From: Acidobacteriota bacterium
Lineage (GTDB): Bacteria; Acidobacteriota; Terriglobia; UBA7540
DNA: 64,000 bases
Direction of reading: 5' to 3'
NCBI GenBank assembly: GCA_021838785.1
Contig: JAKCCV010000010.1
Coordinates: 1 to 64,000, forward strand
Of the stretch, positions 1 to 8,164 are shown piece after piece. The notes beneath the pieces were generated by a model. The model did no database searches. It was not told where the DNA came from and worked only from the letters and a program-made list of their open reading frames with translations. Every line of letters begins with the position of its first letter. Position 1 is the stretch's first letter. The position numbers were made by a program, and so were the translations under genes.

Positions 1-122
1 CCCCGGAACGATTATTACGATCCCCGGAATCGTCATCACGATGACCCCGGAATCGTTATTACCATCATCCCGGAACGACCATCACGATGCTTTCGGAATC
101 GCCATCACCATGCCCCGGAATC
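1..122. repeat. Degenerate 21-24 bp tandem repeat
   Basis: Five to six head-to-tail units each begin with a CCCCGGAA-like core followed by an A/T/C-rich tail such as TCGTCATCACGATG. Unit lengths drift between about 21 and 24 bp, so reading frame is not kept and a coding role is unlikely. The array is cut by the window start, so its full length is unknown. It runs directly into the readable part of a broken methyltransferase gene, as if the repeat had replaced or invaded its 5' part. Confidence 0.75.
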
Positions 123-128
123 CGCACG

Positions 129-512
129 CACCAAGGCGGGGATCACCACGTCAATGAGCAGTGGCCGGAGTACTGGGCGCGCCGGTTCCGTTCAAAAGGA
201 TATCAGGGCATCGACTGCGTGAGAGCAAAGTTCTGGAACAATGAACACGTGGCTTGGTAGTACGCGCAGAATTCGGTGATCTATGTCAGGAGCGAGAGCC
301 TGGAGCACCTGCCTCGCCTGAAAGAACAACCGCGTTTCGCCCCGGCGGAAATTCTTCCCCTCGTTCACCCCAGGCATTACCTCATGGCGCGGGACTTTTC
401 GGATGTTCCGCTCCGCCGAGTCCTCGGTGCCTTGCCGCGCCTGTTCAGGAGGGCGCTCCAGCGGAGAGTCGGCCACCCGTCGTCGAATGCGCCGTGCCGC
501 CTGGAGGATTAA
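129..512 (+). pseudogene. C-terminal remnant of a class I SAM methyltransferase
   Basis: From 129 the plus strand reads a protein with HQGGDHHVNEQWPEYW followed by FRSKGYQGIDCVRAKFW, then NEHVAW, a TAG stop at 258-260, then YAQNSVIYVRSE and about 65 further residues to the stop near 512. The block resembles the C-terminal end of class I SAM-dependent methyltransferases found in glycan clusters, where NEQW..YW and WWYAQN are familiar. The TAG stands where the second Trp (TGG) is expected, a one-base nonsense change. Upstream, the same frame contains a TGA at 42-44 inside the tandem repeat and no SAM-binding domain. The 3' end overlaps the convergent glycosyltransferase by about 70 bp. Family assignment is by recognition only; the pseudogene call rests on the stop and the missing N-terminus. 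Confidence 0.65.
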
Positions 513-1590
513 GAAGCTCATCGTAGATTTGCTGGATCTCGACCACCATTCGTTCCACCGAGAAGTACTTCATGGCGCGGGCCCTTCCGGCCGCGCCCAT
601 GGCGCAAGCCTCTGAGGGATTCTGTAGCAGCCGGCGAATCGCCTGCGCCAACGCTTCGGGATCACGGGGAGGAACCAGCAAGCCTGTCTCGCCATGCACG
701 ATGACCTCTGGCAGCCCCCCCACCGCTGACGCAACAACGGGCAGTCCGTCCGCCATCGCCTCCACAGTTGTAATCGGCGTCGCGTCAATCAAAGATGGTT
801 GAACGTAAATATCCCATTGTTGGAGAACTGGGGACAAATCCGTTTGCCAGCCGAGAAACCTCACGGCACTCGCTAGACCTAGCGAAGCAGCTTCCGCTTC
901 GAGCAAGCTGCGCGAAGGCCCATCGCCGGCGATTTCCAAGCAGACCTCTGGCATTGTGGAGTGCAAGGCCTTCATGGCTTGCAAGAGGTAGCTGATTCCC
1001 TTGATCGGGACGAGCCTTCCCGCGGTTCCGATCACCTTTTTGTCGGAAGGCTGCCCCGGCGTCCGCCGGCGAAAGCTTGCGGGCGCTTGAATCGCGGTAT
1101 AAACCACGCGATGGCGTGCGCCAACCATGATTTGTGCAGCGGCGCGTGAGTTGCAAATAACACAGTGGGCGCCCCAGTTCCACTTCTTGACCGGCTTGTA
1201 AACGCCGCCCTTCTCGCGGTACCAAATGACGTGGAGATGAGAGACCAGCTTGGCCGAAGTCGCGCCTCGAACGAGGAGGCGAAGGGAGCGACCCAGCAGA
1301 TGCTCATGGATAATTGAAAATCGGTTTTTCTCCCGACGCAGAGCCTGCCAGAAGCGCCATGCTCCGGCGGGATTGCGCAGCCCACCCTTCCAAGGGACGA
1401 CCCGAACCTCGGCTCCGGCCGCCCGCAGCTCACTGACCAGCGGTCCGTCGCCGTAGAGGAACCAGGCATGGATACGATAGCGGCTCGGGTCGAGATGCCG
1501 TGCCAACAGCGCGACTCTCTGAGTGATACCGGTAGCTTCTGCGCCCGCCGAATCCAGAATATGGAGCACCTCGTGTCGCTGCAAGGCCAC
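445..1590 (-). CDS. Glycosyltransferase family 4 (GT-B fold)
   Basis: Predicted cytoplasmic or membrane-associated retaining glycosyltransferase of 381 residues that adds a sugar from a nucleotide donor to a lipid-linked glycan. The C-terminal GT4 donor domain is clear: GTAGRLVPIKG near residues 188-198, a middle AGDGP, FLGW, then PSLIDATPITTVEAMADGLP at 265-284 and VVASAVGGLPEV. The usual EG of the E-x7-E motif is D-A here, which is tolerated in some members; the second Glu (VEAMA) is kept. The last roughly 20 residues are low-complexity and overlap the methyltransferase remnant on the other strand. It is the most downstream gene of the minus-strand glycan cluster, 14 bp after the methyltransferase gene. 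The donor and acceptor sugars cannot be read from the sequence. Confidence 0.9.
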   Translation of the reverse strand: MALQRHEVLHILDSAGAEATGITQRVALLARHLDPSRYRIHAWFLYGDGPLVSELRAAGAEVRVVPWKGGLRNPAGAWRFWQALRREKNRFSIIHEHLLGRSLRLLVRGATSAKLVSHLHVIWYREKGGVYKPVKKWNWGAHCVICNSRAAAQIMVGARHRVVYTAIQAPASFRRRTPGQPSDKKVIGTAGRLVPIKGISYLLQAMKALHSTMPEVCLEIAGDGPSRSLLEAEAASLGLASAVRFLGWQTDLSPVLQQWDIYVQPSLIDATPITTVEAMADGLPVVASAVGGLPEVIVHGETGLLVPPRDPEALAQAIRRLLQNPSEACAMGAAGRARAMKYFSVERMVVEIQQIYDELLNPPGGTAHSTTGGRLSAGAPS

Positions 1591-1604
1591 ACCCGCGCGC
1601 CGAT

Positions 1605-2537
1605 TTACGGTCCGTTCCGACCAGGCTTGCCATCCTTAGTGAAGACCGTAATCACATCGCCCCACTTATGAGGGAGAGCGCGGTTTTGTTCAAGCAACCT
1701 CATGCCGTTCCCTTCCAACAGATGAGCGAAAAACCTGCCGGTCATAAATGAGCGCCAGCCGTTGACACGATCAGAAGAGCTCCGGTACTCCCCAGGATGA
1801 TGAATGATGGCAATCCCCCCCGGCTTCAACTTTCCCTTGAAGTACGCAAGGTACCGGGCCGTGTCGTTCGGATTCACATGCACGAACACGTCGTAGGACC
1901 AAATGAAGTCCACGCTCTCATCGGGTATCTCGTCCGGGAGGCCATTGCCAACCAGCAGATATTGGATGTTCTGGTAGTCTGCCAGATTCTTCTTGCAGTT
2001 GTTCAGTGCGACCTCCGAGATATCGGCCGCCAGAACGCGCGAGCATCGCTGGGCAAGGATTCTTGTCCAGCGTCCGGCGCCCGCACCCATTTCGAGCACG
2101 ACTGAGCCAGGGCGGATGTACTTTAGCATCATCTCGGTCACCAGGCGGTTCTTCCATTCGCCCGGGTCTATCGCGCGCAGACTCCGGGCGTCATTTGTCC
2201 ACTCCTCACCGCCCCGCGACCAATCATAGCTGTCGGCCCATTTTCTGTTTTCCTCCAGGGTGTTGTACTCTGATGCGACCGTATTCTCACCAATCAGAAA
2301 TCGGTCTTGCTCAATGGCAATAATCCAGCGATCCAGCCTCTTCAGAGTCCTGAGAGCGAGGAGACGAAGGGTGAATAGTGCCGTCCATGGTAGTCCCCGT
2401 TCCTTTCGGTACTTCTGGAACTTTCGCCACCTCCTGCGATACAGCTCGGCGTCCAAGTCCACCCTCCCTCCATCGAACTCCAACCGCTGCCGTGGCATGC
2501 GGCTGCAACGAGCGTTGCCCGCGAGGGCATCAGGCAA
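1605..2537 (-). CDS. Class I SAM-dependent methyltransferase
   Basis: A 310-residue protein with a Rossmann-type SAM-binding domain. Motif I is VVLEMGAGAGRWT near 146-158, the acidic end of beta-2 is LAADIS, and a later block reads IWSYDVFVHV, with LKPGG before beta-5. About 130 N-terminal residues precede the catalytic domain and carry a basic helix region. The chosen start is TTG at 2537, because GGAGGG lies 6 nt upstream; the first in-frame ATG (2498) has no Shine-Dalgarno. The TTG start overlaps the end of the upstream GT2-deacetylase gene by 8 bp, which points to translational coupling in one operon. It probably methylates a sugar or a glycan end in this cluster; the substrate is unknown. 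Confidence 0.85.
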   Translation of the reverse strand: MPDALAGNARCSRMPRQRLEFDGGRVDLDAELYRRRWRKFQKYRKERGLPWTALFTLRLLALRTLKRLDRWIIAIEQDRFLIGENTVASEYNTLEENRKWADSYDWSRGGEEWTNDARSLRAIDPGEWKNRLVTEMMLKYIRPGSVVLEMGAGAGRWTRILAQRCSRVLAADISEVALNNCKKNLADYQNIQYLLVGNGLPDEIPDESVDFIWSYDVFVHVNPNDTARYLAYFKGKLKPGGIAIIHHPGEYRSSSDRVNGWRSFMTGRFFAHLLEGNGMRLLEQNRALPHKWGDVITVFTKDGKPGRNGP

Positions 2538-4281
2538 GAAGGGCCCTCCATCGCTTCGCGATAGCGTGTTTCACCCGGCCGCGCCAATGCTGCGTGATCG
2601 GGCTGCTGCCCGTTCTCAGCTTCAAGGCGAAATCCAGCGTGGAGTTATCGGGCCAGACCATGGTGCGACGCAGGTCAGCCGGGTCGGTCAATAACGTGTT
2701 CATCCCTTCCCGGGTGGTGAAGGCCGCGGCAAAATTCTGTCTTGCGCAGGCTTGCACCCTTTCGTTATGGTCGCCATAAGGATAGGCAAAGGAAACCACG
2801 GGTTTACCCAACAGCCTGGCCAGATCCTCGCGGCTGCCGACAATTTCTTCCTCAAGCCGCGCTTCATCCAGCGTCGTTAGGCGAGGATGCGTCCGTGTGT
2901 GGGCGCCAAATTCAATGCCTCTCTCCGCCCATTCCTGAATCTGCCAGGCCCTCATCAGCTTGAAGGGGCCGTCCGTGATTTGCGGATTCCAGTTGATGCT
3001 TTCTCCGATGTAACCGGTGATCACAAACACGGTGGCGTTGAATCCGAGCTCCTGAACCACCGGCAAGGCGTACTCGACGATGTCCTCATAAGCGTCGTCG
3101 AAGGTCAGCAGTACAGGCTTTGGAGGCAGCGGCTTTGCCGTCTCTCGCCACTCGATCCATTGTGCAGCGGAGATTCCTGTGTACCCGCGACGAGCCAACC
3201 ATCGCATCTGCCGCCGAAAAAGCTCGGGCGAGACCGTCAGTCCCTTCGCGGTTCCCGATTGGTACGGCCCGACATTGTGGTACATCAGAACTGGCAGGCG
3301 CACGCCAAATTCCCTGCGAAGTGCAGCCAGCGAACCGGACCCCTCGGCGGCTCCACGGAGCCTTACCAGCCCGAGCCCCTTGCCCATCATGTTCATTCCC
3401 AGCTCACAAAGGAACGGAACGGCGGGCAGACGCTCCACCGCCCCCAGAGGGAATCGGAGGAGAAGTTCAGGGTGAGCCGGCTGCTGCAAAGCCAGCTTGC
3501 GCAAGGATCGCTTCAGAAAGCTGCCGTGCTCGAGGCGGGCCAGCGACGAGAAGGGGCGATACTCGGGGTGCTTACGGCAAAGGGACACTTCATTTCTGCC
3601 CAGCCAAAAGGCATCGCTTCGCAACAGGTCCCGGGCAGACTTGCAGTAAATCTCGTAAACCGTGGCCTCTGGGAGAAACCGGAACTTGACCCCTTTTTTC
3701 CACAAGCGAAAGCCCATGTCGTAGTGGAAATAACCGGCGTGGGTCATGGCCTCATCAAAACCGCCGACCGCCAATAGGAGGCTCCGCGGGGTTGAGCAGT
3801 TCGCCTGGATAACCGCATTATGCGGCCATTTCGGCTCAGGGTCCTTCATCAATGCCGCACGACTTGTTTCCCAGTATCGGGCATTCCATCTTGCAGCTAA
3901 TGTTCGGGGGCTTTCTGAGGAATTAAGGACGCTCCCGAAAGCCACGACCGCATCGCAACCTGCGTGGGCGCGAACGTGGTGCCCGAGCAGGGACGAGTCG
4001 CAGAGGATATCGTCGTCCATGAAGAGGACGATTTCACCTTCCGCAGATCGCCACCCTGTGTTGAGGGCCGCCGCTTGCCCAAGGTGGGGTTGCTCGATGA
4101 CCTTCAAGGCGCAGGGCGGCCTTAAACTCCTGAGCCAATTCGCCACTCCGTCAGTCGAGCCATCTAATACCACAATCACCTCGTATTGATCCGAGGGGAA
4201 GTCCTGCTCAAAAACGGTCGGGAGGGTTCGGGCCAGAAGGCTCTGGCGGTTGAAGGTCGGAATGATGACAGAAATCTCCAT
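2530..4281 (-). CDS. GT2 glycosyltransferase fused to NodB polysaccharide deacetylase
   Basis: A 583-residue two-domain protein. Residues 1 to about 240 form a GT-A family 2 domain: EISVIIPTFNR at the N-terminus, VIVVLDGSTDG, the DXD-type FMDDDIL at 87-93 and FHYDMGFRLWKKG near 185-197. Residues about 330 to 560 form a NodB-homology deacetylase: PVLMYHNVG, LLTFDDAYEDI with the TFDD motif at 393-396 (catalytic Asp plus metal Asp), GAHTRTHP with the H-x3-H metal motif at 461-465, and SFAYPYGDHN. No signal peptide is present, so both activities would face the cytoplasm unless membrane-bound. The expected chemistry is transfer of an N-acetyl sugar followed by deacetylation, but the substrate is inferred. 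GT2 and NodB domains also occur joined in some other bacterial proteins; here all core motifs of both are intact. Confidence 0.88.
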   Translation of the reverse strand: MEISVIIPTFNRQSLLARTLPTVFEQDFPSDQYEVIVVLDGSTDGVANWLRSLRPPCALKVIEQPHLGQAAALNTGWRSAEGEIVLFMDDDILCDSSLLGHHVRAHAGCDAVVAFGSVLNSSESPRTLAARWNARYWETSRAALMKDPEPKWPHNAVIQANCSTPRSLLLAVGGFDEAMTHAGYFHYDMGFRLWKKGVKFRFLPEATVYEIYCKSARDLLRSDAFWLGRNEVSLCRKHPEYRPFSSLARLEHGSFLKRSLRKLALQQPAHPELLLRFPLGAVERLPAVPFLCELGMNMMGKGLGLVRLRGAAEGSGSLAALRREFGVRLPVLMYHNVGPYQSGTAKGLTVSPELFRRQMRWLARRGYTGISAAQWIEWRETAKPLPPKPVLLTFDDAYEDIVEYALPVVQELGFNATVFVITGYIGESINWNPQITDGPFKLMRAWQIQEWAERGIEFGAHTRTHPRLTTLDEARLEEEIVGSREDLARLLGKPVVSFAYPYGDHNERVQACARQNFAAAFTTREGMNTLLTDPADLRRTMVWPDNSTLDFALKLRTGSSPITQHWRGRVKHAIAKRWRALLA

Positions 4282-4430
4282 TTCAACTTCGTTGCGCCCA
4301 ATCCATCAGGATCGCGCCGTCTGATCCTGCGGAAGCAGACAGCTTCATGCCGAATCCGGCGAGCCCTGGGGCGCTGGATCGCAGCGCCTCGATCCGATTC
4401 GCCTCGGAAGACCCTCGGAGCGCTTGGCGA

Positions 4431-5948
4431 TTATTGCACATTGCTCGCCATTTCCCGAGCCACTCCGTGCCGAATCGGATGGCCGATGGCATCAGTAAGA
4501 ACTCTCAGTTCTCGCCCGCCCACCTCACCCCACGCAATCAAGATCATCGCATAGATACAAAAGGCCAACACCGCCAAGCCGGCAATGGTCCAACTGCCGG
4601 CTCCCCCGCGTGCGGCCAGGGCCTCCGGAAGGCTCGCCAGGGCTAGCGCCCCGTAAATCCTGGCAGTCGCCCGCCACGGAAAACGAGCCCCCACGACGCG
4701 GCCGGCATAGCCGAGGAGAAAGATGACTTCTAAAACCTGCGCCGATGAGTTGGCAATCGCCGCTCCCATCGCTCCATGGGAGCGAATCAGAATTATGTCG
4801 AGGACAATGTTCAGTGCGGCGATCGGAGTCTGGCACCTCGCAATGAAGCCTTGTCGTTCCGTCGCGTAGAGCACCGCGGCCCCGACGTAGGCTAGGCTGG
4901 TCAAGGTGACCGAGGCTAGGAGAACTCGTAGCACAGGAACGAGCGGCAAGTAATCTGGCCCATAAATCAAGCCAATCAGCGGGGTCGCAACGCCAATGCC
5001 AAGCAGACAAAGAGGAACCATGACCATCTGCACGTACTTCAAGGACATTGAATAAATCTTGCCCAGATCGTTCCATGCGGATCGCCCGAAGGCTTCCGAG
5101 GAGAGGGGTAACAGGGTTCCCGTAAAGGATTCAGATATGCCTTGGAGCCTCCCTGCAAGCCCAAAACTGATCCCGTAAAACGCCACCTCTTGCAGGGTTG
5201 ACAGTATCTTCAGAAAAAAAACTTCGCATCTCTGCCAGATGATGCCATCCAACAAGAGGATATAAGCCTCCGTGAGAGCAAAACCCTTTGCGCGCTGAAA
5301 GGCGGCGGGGCTTGTGGGGGATTCGCCCGCCGAGCCCTCCCGCAGCCTCGGTCGCACGGCACGGTAGCTGAGCGCCACCCCGACCGAATATCCAGCCGTC
5401 AATGCCAGGAGAATTCCGGCGATACCACTTTTCAAAATCACTGCCAGAGCCACTAGGCCCACAGTGGCGACCGAGCTCTTAACATTGATAAGAGCCAATT
5501 CTTGATAATGCTGCCAGCCTGCCAGTACGCTCCCCAACACCTGAGTCACGACGATGGGCACAACCATGCTGATCGAAAGAACCAGGACAAGCCGCTCCGG
5601 CCCATGCACCAGGAAGAACGCTACTATGCCGGCCACGATGGCAATCGCGAACACTACCTTTAGCTGCAATTTCACCAAGTGTTTGGCAAGTCTGGCGGCT
5701 TCGGTGGGATCAGCCCTTCCGAGGTATTCGGAGACGTATTTCGTGAGAGCCGAGGGCAATCCGAGCGATGCCACCACACTTAACGCCCCGGCGATCCATA
5801 TGGCGTAGCTGTAAACGCCCATACGCGACGGGCCGAGATGACGGGCAATGATGGCAGATTTGCAGATTCCCGCCAGCAGCGGCCCCGCCATGCTCAGGCC
5901 ATTGAAAAAGGTGTTCCGCACCGCCTTGTGCGCGATTTCGTTACTCAT
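4431..5948 (-). CDS. Polysaccharide flippase, Wzx/MOP-type
   Basis: An integral membrane protein of 505 residues with about 12-14 hydrophobic segments along its whole length. The N-terminus (NTFFNGLSMAGPLLAGICKSAIIARHLGPS, split over the first helix) matches the polysaccharide biosynthesis export family, where a short basic N-tail precedes TM1 and the ARxLGPxxxGxYS loop follows. It should move undecaprenyl-linked oligosaccharide from the inner to the outer face of the cytoplasmic membrane. It sits 149 bp upstream of the GT2-deacetylase gene on the same strand, with the start at ATG 5948. The position inside a glycosyltransferase cluster supports the flippase role over a MATE drug exporter. 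Confidence 0.88.
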   Translation of the reverse strand: MSNEIAHKAVRNTFFNGLSMAGPLLAGICKSAIIARHLGPSRMGVYSYAIWIAGALSVVASLGLPSALTKYVSEYLGRADPTEAARLAKHLVKLQLKVVFAIAIVAGIVAFFLVHGPERLVLVLSISMVVPIVVTQVLGSVLAGWQHYQELALINVKSSVATVGLVALAVILKSGIAGILLALTAGYSVGVALSYRAVRPRLREGSAGESPTSPAAFQRAKGFALTEAYILLLDGIIWQRCEVFFLKILSTLQEVAFYGISFGLAGRLQGISESFTGTLLPLSSEAFGRSAWNDLGKIYSMSLKYVQMVMVPLCLLGIGVATPLIGLIYGPDYLPLVPVLRVLLASVTLTSLAYVGAAVLYATERQGFIARCQTPIAALNIVLDIILIRSHGAMGAAIANSSAQVLEVIFLLGYAGRVVGARFPWRATARIYGALALASLPEALAARGGAGSWTIAGLAVLAFCIYAMILIAWGEVGGRELRVLTDAIGHPIRHGVAREMASNVQ

Positions 5949-6062
5949 CCTCGGCTCGCTTTGGGAAACTGTCGCAGGCTTTCATGTTAGTTTTGGCAAT
6001 GCCGCGCTCCCCTGCTGGCGGGGGACCTCATGCTGACTTTTCCGGTCCGCGCGGAAGGGATT

Positions 6063-7241
6063 TTAAGATGCGTTCGTGAAAAAGGACCGAAAGTAGAGAA
6101 GTGGACCGGAAACGGCCGCCAGCAAGAGTTGACTGCGGGGGAATCGCGCCGGCGGCTTAGACCCGTTGCCATGGCCGTTCATGTGCCCCAGCCTCTGCCG
6201 CACTCGCCGGAAAGCGCATTCCAGGGTTGCCTGGCGGTAATCCGACTGCTCAAAAAACAGAAATGATGCATAGGCTGCCGAGCCGTACAAATCCTTTAAG
6301 TAGCGGCTCCGCAACTCTTTGGGAAGGGCGTGGCAAGGGTGGTAAACAACCGCTTGCGGGCAGTAAATCACGCGGTAGCCGCGGCTGACCAACAAAAAGA
6401 AAGCGTAAGTCTCCTCATTGCCGAGCAGCGGTGCCGAGCGGCCTAAGCGCACATCGAATCCCTTCAGCTCCTCGAGCGCCCGCCGCCGAAACGCCATGTT
6501 CGCCCCAATGCCAATGCCCCCAAAATTCACCACCTCGAACCAATTCGGCGTTTGCTGGTCAATCCCCGCCGCGGCACGTTCCGGCACCGTGAAGCGAGGG
6601 CTTAGCGGGTGATTGGGCTCGACAGGCGTGTCGTCGGGTCGGCAGACTCGACCGGTGACAGCCATCACTTGGGGATCATCGAAGGGGCGTATCAACTGAG
6701 TGAGCCATCCGCGCTCGGGAACCGCATCATCGTCCAGGTAAGCAACGATTTCCCCGCGACAGGCTTCCAGGCCGCGATTGCGCGCGCGGCTGAGACCGAC
6801 TACTTTTTCCTCTACGTACCGCGCTCCCCACATGGCCGCGAGGCGCGGCGTCGTGCCATCGCGCGAGGCGTTATCCACCACCACCACTTCATAAGCGGAG
6901 AAGTCGAGCCTTGCAACCGAGGACAGACATCTTTCAAGATGATGCGGCCGGTTCCGCGTGCAAATGACCACTGAGCAGTATGGGTGAGTCTCGTCGTAGG
7001 CGCCAGGCTTCGGCACGAAGTTGACGGCTGACTCCATTCTTTGCTGCAGCCCGTTTCTGCCGCGATCAGGTTGTGGCCGACGAGTGCTCACTTCCCCCTC
7101 CGAAGTGCTTTCGCTCGCTCCGATTGTTGTAGCGCGGGGCTTGCTTACTTCAGCGTTCCTCAAAGCGCCCGTTCTTCTTTCATTCCCGCAACATCCATCC
7201 CCGCTCATTCCGACCGCGATGCCAGAAACTCCCGCCTTCAC
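6063..7241 (-). CDS. Glycosyltransferase family 2
   Basis: A 392-residue protein with a GT-A domain: CSVVICTRNRP, VVVVDNASRDGT, GLSRARNRGLEACRGE, then the DXD-type YLDDDAVPE, and a distal GNEETYAFF acceptor-side acidic block. It is an inverting transferase for a surface glycan. The first 68 residues are low-complexity and not part of the fold. GTG at 7241 has a GGGGA run 4 nt upstream; an alternative ATG at 7037 (MESAVNF) would remove nearly all of the extension, so the start is uncertain. It is separated from the flippase gene by 114 bp and is probably the first gene of the minus-strand cluster. Confidence 0.87.
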   Translation of the reverse strand: MKAGVSGIAVGMSGDGCCGNERRTGALRNAEVSKPRATTIGASESTSEGEVSTRRPQPDRGRNGLQQRMESAVNFVPKPGAYDETHPYCSVVICTRNRPHHLERCLSSVARLDFSAYEVVVVDNASRDGTTPRLAAMWGARYVEEKVVGLSRARNRGLEACRGEIVAYLDDDAVPERGWLTQLIRPFDDPQVMAVTGRVCRPDDTPVEPNHPLSPRFTVPERAAAGIDQQTPNWFEVVNFGGIGIGANMAFRRRALEELKGFDVRLGRSAPLLGNEETYAFFLLVSRGYRVIYCPQAVVYHPCHALPKELRSRYLKDLYGSAAYASFLFFEQSDYRQATLECAFRRVRQRLGHMNGHGNGSKPPARFPRSQLLLAAVSGPLLYFRSFFTNAS

Positions 7242-7635
7242 TTCTCCCCTTGCGAACGCAGGGGCCGAGCCATTAAGAAAACCTAATTAAGAAACTCTAA
7301 TCGCGCGCCGCCCCCTAGCCAAGTAGCTGCGCGGCTATTAGTCCGTTACTAAATAGGCTCCAGAGCCGGAATACTGTGTGGCGGCGGACGTATCGAGAGG
7401 TGTCCAACGTAACCGGTGAGGGGACATCGAGACACTTAACAAGTCTTGACGCGCTCGGTTTTGCGGGCGGCCTTTTGATGTTAGAATCCAAAAGGTTGCA
7501 CCCAAAGCGGGGCTGCAGGAAGTCTGAACGTTTTCGGCGAATCCCTGCCGGCCGGATGCGGATACCTTAAAGTCACCAGGGGCGTTTGCCGCGACTGCCG
7601 AGCGAGGAACGACGCATCTGTGCAATTGAAGCCAT
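7242..7635. other. Intergenic stretch between diverging glycan and membrane-protein genes
   Basis: No convincing gene is seen in these 394 bp. On the plus strand an extended -10 element (TG-T-TAGAAT, 7479-7487) follows a weak -35-like TTGCGG (7461-7466), about 150 nt before the gene starting at 7636. The same GATGTTAGAAT string recurs just before the response-regulator gene at 57330, which supports a promoter reading. The rest carries no clear repeats. Confidence 0.4.
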
Positions 7636-7974
7636 ATGGGTCGGCCGAAGAAGCCCATGACCGGCAACCCGCGCCGTGGCGGAGAAGTTAAAGGAGATTT
7701 GTCGGAATTGGGATTCCAACAGCAATCCGGAGAACAGCGCGACACGGAAGCGACTCGGGCGAACGGCGAGCCGATCAGCCTCGAGCATCCTGAACCTGCC
7801 CTTTCCGTCCTTGAGGCAGACCAATTGGTGGTGGCCAAGCAGCGGACCCGCTTTGGCCGGCGGAAACTCTCGCGCTCCGAAAGAATTTTGTTGTGGGGGC
7901 TGCGAATCTATGTCGTCATCATGTTGGTCATCGTGCTGGTTTCTGTGCTGCGGGCCTTGCATGGCGCGCGTTAG
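7636..7974 (+). CDS. Small tail-anchored membrane protein, unknown function
   Basis: A 112-residue protein. Residues 1-75 are polar and probably disordered, starting with basic GRPKKPMTGNPRRGG. After a basic patch (RFGRRKLSRSER), one hydrophobic helix reads LWGLRIYVVIMLVIVLVSVL near 87-106, ending in RALHGAR. This is a single C-terminal membrane anchor with a cytoplasmic N-domain by the positive-inside pattern. A minus-strand reading of the same stretch has no such organisation, so the plus strand is preferred. No strong Shine-Dalgarno precedes the ATG. No family was recognised. Confidence 0.5.
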   Translation: MGRPKKPMTGNPRRGGEVKGDLSELGFQQQSGEQRDTEATRANGEPISLEHPEPALSVLEADQLVVAKQRTRFGRRKLSRSERILLWGLRIYVVIMLVIVLVSVLRALHGAR

Positions 7975-8164
7975 GATTGGCTGACCGCGCCCCGGTTTGT
8001 TGATTCGCTTCCCAAAGCCGTGAAAAGCTGATGAGGGGAACCATCGGTTGCCTCTCTTAGCAATCTAAACCAAGCCCGGCCCAAAACCACCGCCCGAATG
8101 CTTGCGGATGAGCCACGCCGCGATGGCGGAGTCCGATGAGCCACGGGCCTTCGCAGGAGAAGCG

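Noticed and set aside
1-122. Tandem repeat considered as a CRISPR array
   Set aside because: Units of 21-24 bp are contiguous and degenerate, with no unique spacers.
7573-7962. Minus-strand frame opposite the small membrane protein
   Set aside because: No hydrophobic segment or ribosome site; the plus strand has a clean tail anchor.
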